Assembly: GCF_016920785.2 (NCBI RefSeq)
Contig: NW_024609857.1
Span: 12,810,716-12,874,715 of the forward strand
Direction: 5' to 3'
Source: Ixodes scapularis
Taxonomy: Eukaryota; Arthropoda; Arachnida; Ixodida; Ixodidae
Length of the DNA: 64,000 nucleotides
Positions 58,501 through 64,000 of this stretch are shown in pieces. Made by a program: the position numbers and the translations under genes. The notes beneath the pieces are model-generated. The model searched no databases, was not told the DNA's origin, and saw only the letters and a program-made list of their open reading frames with translations. Each line of letters starts with the position of its first letter. The first letter of the stretch is position 1.

Positions 58501-61500
58501 ACAAAGAAAAAGAAGGAGAATCACAGTGTTGGAGTAGCGGAATGTACTGCAAGAGAAAGGGTTAAATGAACTTGGCTCTGAGATGACGCGCATCTAGTCA
58601 CCTTATACCAGACATAGAGGGAGAAAGATAAGTGATACTTACCTCCTCCATTTTGGTATGCGAGAGTGGGAAACCTCCATACGTTGCCCAAGCCAATAGA
58701 AATAGATAGACACGAAAGGAAAAACTGTAGCCCTTGGCCCCATTGAGTACGTGAGTCATCCGTCTGGCCCTCATCTTTCTGCGCAGATGTAAAGGAAGCA
58801 AACAAGATGGACGGGAATCAAGTTGCTGCAGCAGAGCAAAGACCCCTTCCATTTTGTCTTCCCGACCCCCTCTACTGCTCACAGAGAGACTCTTTTTCAA
58901 TACTGCATTTTGTCATGGCAAATCACGAATATCACAATAACATTAGGTCAATGTGAGTTTTTACTGTCATTTTTTTATTCTCTCAGAGTAAATAATACAG
59001 ATGCTCATGTAGGTAAACATTTCAATCAAGCTAAAATAGAAAACTAGCAAAAAAAAAAAACATAAAAAGGCAAAGGCGTTTTTTATATATTTTTTATTTG
59101 ATTCGATGTGAAACAGTTACCTGTCTGGAAGTCTGAACAACCACAAAAAATCTATCTAGGTATACAATAAAGTGAACTTGATTGCATGAACAACATTATG
59201 ACGCATAGAAAATGGCAGCGCTGATAAACCAGCCGGGCATTTTTTTGCCAGACGTCACTTGTATGTTTGCTAACAGTATGTACACGAAGTAAACAAAAAA
59301 GTAATAATTTCATCAACTTTATACTCCGTTATTTGTGTACGAAACCAGCATAAAATACTTTTGTAGTTGTTATCGTTTTGTTGTTGCCGTTGTTGCTTTG
59401 TTTTTGTTGTAGATTTGTTTTTTTTTGTTTTTTTTTGCGGCACGGACACGTTGAACTAGAGCTTACAATATATTCGAGTGCTTTATGATGAGACGAAAGA
59501 GGTTTGTATTATTTTTCATAGCGTTTTTATCAAAGAAGGCGGCCCTGGTTAAATATTTTAAGCACCAAGATTGGGGTAAGTGTACTGTAGACCAGTAAGA
59601 ATAAATATAAATTATCTCCGGTTTCTGTTGTTCTTCTTTCAATTTAATCTCAACTGAAAATTTGCCATCACACCGGTCACTATAGAGCTCATGTAGCGCG
59701 GACCGTAGACGCCTCTTGATTCGGGATTTGTTCTTGGGAGTTCTTATTAGCTGAGGCCACTGTCTCATCGGTTGCGGAACGATAATAATTAGCTCAAAAC
59801 TTTCCACGCTTTCTGTCTTTTTTTAATCTTTGAAGTGAATATATACTTGGAATTTGCTCTTCCTTGTCACACCTAATAAAAATTGTCTGCGGTACTATCC
59901 TATCTTCGCAAAATTAAATATAAACACGTTGAGTTCACACGAAAGGTGTCGCCCAGTATCTATAATTCATCAACCCATGCTTTTGTATTCACAAGAAAAA
60001 AAAAAACAATAGAAAACTTCCAGAAAAAAAGAAAAAGAAAGACCGCCGGTGCTCGTCGGTGCAAAATGTTTCCGCTCCAGAACTTATGATAAGTTGGACT
60101 GCTTGGAGAAGATATGGGTTCGAAAAAAAAAATGTTATCGCTCCAACACTTATGATAAATTGGACTGCTTGGCGAAGGTCTAGCTCCCCAAAAAATGTTA
60201 TCGCTTCAACACTTATGATAAATTGAACCTTGCTTGGCGAATTTCTAGGCTCCAACGGTCGAGATAAATGGAATGCGCGGTACTCTATCAATTGTCAACT
60301 GGATCGAATCATGTTTTCTCGCTTTTGTCACGATATTCCCGATGGGGGAAGTTATGATCGCTCGCTTTTTATCGGTATCAATTTTCGTGGAACGTTATCT
60401 TATGACTAGGATTGTATTCGATTGAATCCTATTTTCAAACTCGTAAATGGTTCGACAGGCGAAGGCAAGTTCAACTCACAGTCGGCAGTCTGAACGTGAC
60501 TGATCATGTACCCAGCCTGTTTTAACCCTTTAAGCTTCTGGTAGCTTCTATCTTTCAACCTAGCCCATCATACATAAAACATAATCGAATGCGATGGAGT
60601 CCATGCTCTAATTCGACATGTCTGGCCAACGGTGCGAGTCAGTGGGACGAATCATTAAACACCACCTGCACCTAGTCGAAGCATTTATTGTCTATCTATA
60701 AGCACCTGCTACTTCTCGATAATCAAAGCACATCGAATCAATACGCCTAGACAATGCGCTCTTATTCTTCGTGTTATACTGGATTTCGAGTGTGCTCTGA
60801 CATTAGGTGAAACAGAATGTTCAATGTTTAATGTTTACTTTTTTCGTGCTTACCAGATGCCCAAATGCTTTTGCGGTAAAACACAGAACATAAGCTAAAT
60901 ACTCACCACAAATATTCATGCTCAAGAGTTCTGCCCAAGCTTAAAATCACACAAAAACTTAGAAAAAAGGGAAAATTTCTTAAAAAGAATAAATAAATAA
61001 ATGTTGTAAAACTTTGTGTTTAAAACTTGTTGAATTCGTCATACCGGTGAGAAATGTTGATGAACATCTGGGTAAATACTTTACGATTTCTCGAGCTTGT
61101 GTGAACAGAAATACGGAATATAGAGCGGCGAAACTCCCTCAGATGTCGGTCGGTCAGAAGCGAAAATAGAAGAGGCTGATTGCTTTCGATTATGTCACCG
61201 TTCAAGTGTCCTTTCGCGTTTTTCAATCACAGTGGCGCCATCCAGCCAGTAAGCAAAGTTGAAAGAAGTGTAACGTGAAAACACTTGATGGTATTCACAT
61301 TAAAAAGTGCAGTCCTGTTTTGTAAAGTAAATAAATAAATAAGTATATAAATTAGTGTCAAACAATCCTTCCACTTGAAAGCTACGCGGAGCGCAAGTTC
61401 GTCTGCTTCTTTTGCAGGGGTTGTGGTGACGTCAGAACGACGGCACGCTCTGATTGGCTCCGATTTCAGGATAATGGGTAGGCAGCTAGAACATTGAAGT

Positions 61501-63161
61501 TCATCCAATTTTCTTGAATCAGAGCCAATAAAAGCTCGGCGTTCTGACGTCACCACAACCCCTGCCAAAAAGAAGAACTTGCTCGCCGCATAGCTTTCCC
61601 TTCATGGTACACTGGCAGCCTGCGTTTACTCAGATATCTTCTTCACATCTCCACACAATCCCACCTCCACGCGTGTTTGCCCCGAACAGAAGCCTTTGTC
61701 ACCGAAAGAAGGAAACGATACATGTTACTCCTTACTTGCAAATAAAAGGAACGCGTTACCACCCTCCGTTACATCAAACATTATAATTTTGATTTAACAC
61801 GTTTTACTGCTTTGATTCCACAGGTAAGCATAAGCGCCACATTTCAAGAAATATTATTTCCAGGCAGAAATTGAACATCATTACCTTATCTTTTTTACGG
61901 TTTCACATAAATTGTAAAATCAGACAAAAAAAATTACATGGCTTGGCGTCCAGAACACGAAACAAATTGGTGTAATTTTTTAAGTCTTGGAAAGAAAAAA
62001 AGTGACGAGCACGGTGCCTGTTACTCAAAATAGGTAACTAAGCCCATTACCCACCATTGGTTTCAACACGTGGCGCATACGTACGTTACGCGTTCCAAAC
62101 AAGGTATACCGGTAACGCCGTTACTGGTAACGCGTTACCGCCAACACTGTGCAGCTTCAGAAATGCTGGTCATGGCTGCTATGTTCCAGGGTGGAGAATT
62201 AATATCAAGGTGATTTAGGTCGTGATTGTAATAATGATTTCAATCGTAATTTCAATCATACGAATTTTACTATGATGGTTTAAATTAAACCTTTCTTGCA
62301 GATACAATCACGAAAACAGTTTCAATTTAACGTTCGTCAATCATCTGATGCTTTCTATGGGCATATGTTTTGTTTGATATCAGACATGGAACTTTCTTTT
62401 TAAGCGAAACATTTCGTTTTTCAGTTACGTGATGTTCTGTTGCAAGCTAAGCAGAATGCGCCAGAAACGAGAACCAGAAGAGTAATGTCTTATTGAGTGC
62501 ATATCAGAACGCCAAAGAAAAAAACAAATGAAGCTTTTTAGCTTACTAAAATATGAAGCTGGTTTTGTTAAATACATGGCGGGGTTTACATCATTAAAAT
62601 GTTGTTAATTAAAGTGTACTTTAAAATTGTAGTAGCAATATATCTTCCGCACTGTTATCAGTGATCGGGCGGATTGATAAATCTATCTGCCATGTTTAAA
62701 AAAGCAGCTAATGATAAAGTAACTATTTTCCAGGTAAAGTGATTTAACTCAAATTAATCTTATTTACATCAAACAAATTTAATTTAAATAAAAAACATCT
62801 GATTTAAATCACATAAATTTGATATAAACTAAATTAATCTACCTCCCTGATTTTTTTAAAAATCATTATATATTTTTTGGCCCTGCTATGTTTATTTTTC
62901 ATTCTTGGTGGTTCGTTGTTCGGCACTGTTTTAAGTTGATGCAGCAAATGACGTGGCTTCGGAGAGCAACACCAAGATGCTTGGGAATATGAATAATCTG
63001 TGACTATGCATATTTCGTACCGCAATCAGGGTTCGAGTGAAGAGGCACGTGAATTAGTAACACAAAATGAATCATGTTGAGCTACTTACGGTCCCTTCAG
63101 GGTTGAGGCTCAGTGTGGTGTCTTTTTTCTCGCCTTTGTCTTGAGATAACCGACGAACGTC
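46418..63161 (-). CDS. SLC6-family sodium-dependent amino-acid symporter, 15 coding exons, 5' exon missing
   Basis: Plasma-membrane Na+-coupled symporter of the SLC6 (neurotransmitter/amino-acid) family. Exons, 5' to 3' on the minus strand: 63161-63090, 58778-58643, 58257-58126, 57413-57250, 55612-55554, 55308-55176, 54807-54673, 54022-53919, 52635-52502, 51712-51597, 50662-50534, 49091-48992, 48665-48565, 47809-47651, 46588-46418. Every junction has AG acceptor and GT donor, and phases chain to 1845 nt (614 residues plus stop); family members are usually about 600-650. Seen: the TM1 signature NVWRFP followed by NGGG, GKPMYFLE in TM2, a Cys pair and NST/NVT sequons in the second extracellular loop, FFSLG in TM6. 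TM1 has Gly at the position of the amine-binding Asp (GLGNVW), and TM8 reads GLGSG; both suit an amino-acid transporter (invertebrate nutrient type). Exact substrate is not decided. The first visible exon has no ATG, so an upstream start exon is inferred. Confidence 0.93.
47651..47809 (-). CDS. SLC6 exon N: end of TM11 and TM12
   Basis: 159 nt, 53 codons, phase 0 to 0. GQTIGWIMAGIAVGQIVLWM is TM12, followed by FINAKGSDILE. Acceptor gtcag, donor gtatga. Confidence 0.92.
47953..48135. mobile_element. Hairpin MITE in an SLC6 intron
   Basis: About 85-bp arms around a 10-bp loop: tatagacgtttgcaa at the left, its complement at the right, with agatcgtctgat and gagcattgctgagg inside. Sits between exons N and M. 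A TA-flanked end (ctatagacg) is possible. Confidence 0.65.
48565..48665 (-). CDS. SLC6 exon M: loop 5 and TM11
   Basis: 101 nt, phase 1 to 0. FRNIIEDFEYMLNKK is the usual amphipathic loop; YWKITWGFITPVSLI begins TM11. Donor gtaagc. Confidence 0.93.
48992..49091 (-). CDS. SLC6 exon L: TM10
   Basis: 100 nt, phase 0 to 1. SGNAIRLLFDNYGVG then LFIYGTLQVVGFVWIYG, typical of the TM10 region. Acceptor tctag, donor gtaagc. Confidence 0.93.
49312..49373. repeat. 22-bp-stem hairpin in an SLC6 intron
   Basis: cgaggaagaaaacgagaaag and ctttctcgttttcttcctca face each other across a 17-bp loop, with one mismatch. Pairing continues loosely outward (ttaat/attaa). Confidence 0.6.
50534..50662 (-). CDS. SLC6 exon K: TM9
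   Basis: 129 nt, phase 0 to 0. GGVQLVTTVLTDQYP and WKSHISILFCVISFG give the loop and TM9, ending in CTD. Acceptor tctag, donor gtgagt. Confidence 0.94.
51597..51712 (-). CDS. SLC6 exon J: loop 4b and TM8
   Basis: 116 nt, phase 1 to 0. GLAFVTYPEALSRI is the conserved loop-4 hairpin; TM8 ends LFMLGLGSG. Many SLC6 proteins have Asp-Ser here, while insect nutrient transporters have Gly-Ser. Donor taken as gtaagt; an alternative GT lies three bases earlier on the transcript. Confidence 0.93.
52502..52635 (-). CDS. SLC6 exon I: TM7 and extracellular loop 4
   Basis: 134 nt, phase 2 to 1. RDAFLISIADTITSVLAGCV with FGTLGSLAHELG is TM7 and the start of loop 4. Acceptor ttccag, donor gtgaac. Confidence 0.94.
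52981..53499. mobile_element. TIR element in an SLC6 intron (ATAGAGGGTGTCCC ends)
   Basis: Left atagagggtgtcccaagagg and right ccggggcaccctatat are inverted, and the pairing extends inward: ggaccttcagctgtaaaacg against actgtggaaggtcc, then tggcgccatctgtcgatag/gggagatggcgccaca near the middle. Long imperfect arms, non-coding, between exons I and H. Confidence 0.65.
53919..54022 (-). CDS. SLC6 exon H: TM6
   Basis: 104 nt, phase 0 to 2. VWFKACEQSFFSLGIGFGYL is TM6. The Gln and Ser of EQSFFSLG match the usual chloride and Na+ site residues. Ends in SSFNDFKHNVGR. Acceptor tgccag, donor gtgagc. Confidence 0.95.
54673..54807 (-). CDS. SLC6 exon G: TM5 and extracellular loop 3
   Basis: 135 nt, phase 0 to 0. 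VVYVTSTFPYVVLVSLLVIT is TM5; the loop DGAFTGIKAFFVP leads into QWEKILDIE. Donor gtaagc. Confidence 0.94.
55176..55308 (-). CDS. SLC6 exon F: TM4
   Basis: 133 nt, phase 2 to 0. Contains LDWRMALCLLLAWVCEALST then IKGVDSIGK, the usual TM4 and the loop to TM5. Acceptor tttcag, donor gtaagt. Confidence 0.93.
55554..55612 (-). CDS. SLC6 exon E: glycosylated extracellular loop 2
   Basis: 59 nt, phase 0 to 2. Short hydrophilic exon with two N-glycosylation sequons, NST and NVT, ending in AEQYF just before the loop-2/TM4 boundary. Acceptor ttacag, donor gtaagt. Too short to stand out alone; supported by phase and position. Confidence 0.85.
57250..57413 (-). CDS. SLC6 exon D: TM3 and start of extracellular loop 2
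   Basis: 164 nt, phase 1 to 0. TM3 (GIAQIFSTFYTLVSYNYIMA) is followed by LPWTYCD and ETCYDND, two Cys in the place of the loop-2 disulfide. Donor gtgcgt is weaker than its neighbours, but using it keeps the next exon in phase. Confidence 0.9.
58126..58257 (-). CDS. SLC6 exon C: TM2 and first intracellular loop
   Basis: 132 nt, phase 1 to 1. Starts AFLIPY after the NGGG shared across the junction, then TM2 (VVLFLIGKPMYFLELAIGQF) and the loop KIWKCVPGFRG, all strongly SLC6-like. Acceptor tttcag, donor gtatga. Confidence 0.95.
58643..58778 (-). CDS. SLC6 exon B: TM1 with the family signature
   Basis: 136 nt, phase 0 to 1. Encodes the pre-TM1 segment (TQWGQGLQFFLSC) and TM1 (SIGLGNVWRFPTLAYQNGGG), the unwound helix that binds Na+ and substrate in the family. 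Gly precedes LGN where amine transporters have Asp. Acceptor tgcgcag, donor gtaagt. Confidence 0.95.
60061..60253. repeat. Tandem repeat, three units of 63-66 bp
   Basis: aaaatgtt starts units at 60063, 60129 and 60192. Each reads about cgctccaacacttatgataa then attggactgcttggcgaa. In the first visible intron of the SLC6 gene. Confidence 0.75.
61377..61598. mobile_element. Hairpin MITE in the first visible SLC6 intron
   Basis: Arms about 80 bp: gcaggggttgtggtgacgtc at the left and gacgtcaccacaacccctgc at the right are exact complements, with agctacgcgg/gcatagct and ctctgattggctc/gagccaataaaag as imperfect outer and inner parts. Confidence 0.7.
62040..62152. mobile_element. Fragment of a TAACG-type DNA transposon end
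   Basis: Dense GGTAACGCGTTACC-type words ending in gccaacactg, so the reverse strand starts CAGTGTTGGCGGTAACGCG, a hAT-like terminus. Only one end is recognised. It lies in the first visible intron of the SLC6 gene. Confidence 0.45.
63090..63161 (-). CDS. SLC6 exon A (first visible): cytosolic N-terminus
   Basis: 72 nt, 24 codons in phase 0, charged (DVRRLSQDKGEKKD). Acceptor tttcag, donor gtaagt. Hydrophilic and without ATG, as expected for part of the cytosolic N-terminal tail. It joins in phase to the exon at 58778. Confidence 0.8.
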
Positions 63162-63537
63162 CTGAAATAAAGTTTGACAGGACTCAGAATGGAAAAATGT
63201 TCTAATTAAATATTACAATCGTTAACATAATTCTTATTTAAAAAGAAGCTTCCCGAATAAAAAGTCAGGGCGCAAGCGAACTGGTGGAGGTTGCTAGAGG
63301 TAACTCAACATTTCGGAGCAACCCGCGAGAGAGAGAGAAAACACAAAAGTCGACAACAAGAGAAAAGAAGAACAACGACTCAAACACAGCTAAAATTTTA
63401 GTGCGGACAGATCCTTTATATGAGGGTTGAACAAACTGAAAGAAAAGGTAAAGAGCCTTTCCCACCTGTGACTCTTTTTGCTTCCGCTTAATAAGGTTGT
63501 ATCAAAGAACTCAGGGAGAAATATATCATATCTGTTT
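63162..63537. other. Upstream of the first visible SLC6 exon
   Basis: Intron or 5' flank of the SLC6 gene. No convincing exon with an ATG, phase-0 donor and matching frame was found here. Confidence 0.4.
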
Positions 63538-63810
63538 CCGATGTGGTTTATAAGATACCTTTTGATTGTGTGGTTATGCCACATAGGCCAAACAAAACGT
63601 TATATTAATGATAGGCTGGGCGAACATAAACGATATGTCCAAAAACAGAGACCAGTATACAAAATTTCTAAGCACATTCAGGGGTGTAATAATTGCCTGT
63701 CGTTATGGAACTCAGCAACCACAATACTGCCAGAAAGAAACAATCCCAAACTCCTGTTAAAAGAATCAATCGCGATTACCAAACATGGAAATGCTGTAAA
63801 TAAGCCTCAT
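63538..63810 (+). pseudogene. Penelope-like GIY-YIG endonuclease remnant
   Basis: DVVYKIPFDC (from about 63538), then a one-base frame change near 63575, then CHIGQTKRYINDRLGEHKRY, a Cys pair in GCNNCLSL, and LLLKESIAIT. This matches the GIY-YIG nuclease at the C-terminus of Penelope-like elements: IGQT, the catalytic-type Arg in NDRL and a late Glu. The first Tyr is His here. The frameshift, and the absence of the reverse transcriptase from the visible sequence, make this a remnant. Confidence 0.72.
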
Positions 63811-63861
63811 TGTCTTTGGAAGCAGAAAATAAGCGTTTTCGGAATCTCTAGTTTTTATAGA

Positions 63862-63889
63862 CTGTGTGTGTGTGTGTGTGCGTGCGCAC
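63862..63889. repeat. (GT)n microsatellite
   Basis: About nine GT units then gcgtgcgc, just after the Penelope-like remnant. Confidence 0.85.
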
Positions 63890-64000
63890 TTGTTCTAGAT
63901 GGTTCTTTAAGGATTTTGTGAGGTAATCTCATGACGTCTTTCATCCAAGGTCTTAGGTATGCCCCCGCTGGCCTCGTTCCCCCAGTGTTATCCACGCTAT

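Larger units (their letters stand above)
46589..63089 (-). other. Introns of the SLC6 gene: content of the long non-coding stretches
   Basis: Fourteen introns. 46589-47650, 48666-48991, 51713-52501, 54023-54672, 54808-55175, 57414-58125 and 58258-58642 are AT-rich with nothing recognised. 47810-48564 holds a hairpin MITE (47953-48135). 49092-50533 holds a 22-bp-stem hairpin (49312-49373). 50663-51596 holds a short palindrome (50844-50879). 52636-53918 holds a 0.5-kb TIR element (52981-53499). 55613-57249 has G runs at 56278-56291 and 56703-56718. 58779-63089 holds a 63-66-bp tandem repeat, a hairpin MITE and a TAACG-type transposon end. No second coding gene was seen. Confidence 0.75.

Noticed and set aside
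58598..58900. Minus-strand frame beginning with ATG over SLC6 exon B
   Set aside because: Out of frame with the SLC6 signature; a shadow of exon B.

Overview
This is eukaryotic DNA with no prokaryotic features: one intron-rich host gene in a background of transposable elements. The kind of elements present points to an arthropod, most likely an ixodid tick: a CR1/L2-like LINE, a short-LTR Gypsy element with an atypical zinc knuckle, Penelope-like fragments, hammerhead-like Penelope termini and dense foldback elements. The tick assignment is inference from family resemblance, not a database result.

Host gene. Fifteen coding exons on the minus strand (63161 down to 46418) encode an SLC6-type sodium-dependent symporter. 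All visible acceptors and donors are AG/GT, the codon phases chain without a break, and the exons give 614 residues ending in a normal stop. A short first coding exon with the initiator ATG lies upstream of 63161 and was not found. TM1 has Gly where monoamine transporters have Asp, and TM8 reads GLGSG, which fits an amino-acid transporter (invertebrate nutrient amino-acid transporter type) better than an amine transporter. The introns hold hairpin MITEs and a tandem repeat.

Layout. 1-13.35 kb: non-coding DNA with an inverted repeat, a tRNA-like SINE with 14-bp target-site duplications, a long foldback element (4.86-5.63 kb), a short hairpin and a non-autonomous hAT-like element (9.65-10.62 kb). 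13.35-17.1 kb: a nearly complete LINE on the minus strand with a 2A-like motif ahead of ORF1, and ORF1 and ORF2 in the same frame separated by one TGA. 17.1-24.8 kb: GC-richer non-coding repeats, including a perfect 101-bp inverted repeat whose arms carry hammerhead-ribozyme-like motifs. 24.8-29.5 kb: decayed Gypsy pol pieces broken up by MITE-like insertions. 30.0-36.2 kb: a Gypsy-type element with 146/153-bp LTRs on the minus strand, inserted in a Penelope-like fragment and itself split in the integrase by a 1.8-kb AT-rich insertion with 14-bp inverted ends. 36.1-40.3 kb: a palindrome-rich stretch, two copies of a TA-duplicating MITE, and a dead Tc1/mariner-type transposase. 40.3-46.4 kb: mostly featureless AT-rich DNA plus a second member of the long foldback family. 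46.4-63.2 kb: the SLC6 gene. 63.5-63.8 kb: a second Penelope-like GIY-YIG remnant.

The elements are nested by insertion and do not form a functional pathway. The host gene is the only clear cellular gene. All calls come from reading the sequence; no alignment or search was run.
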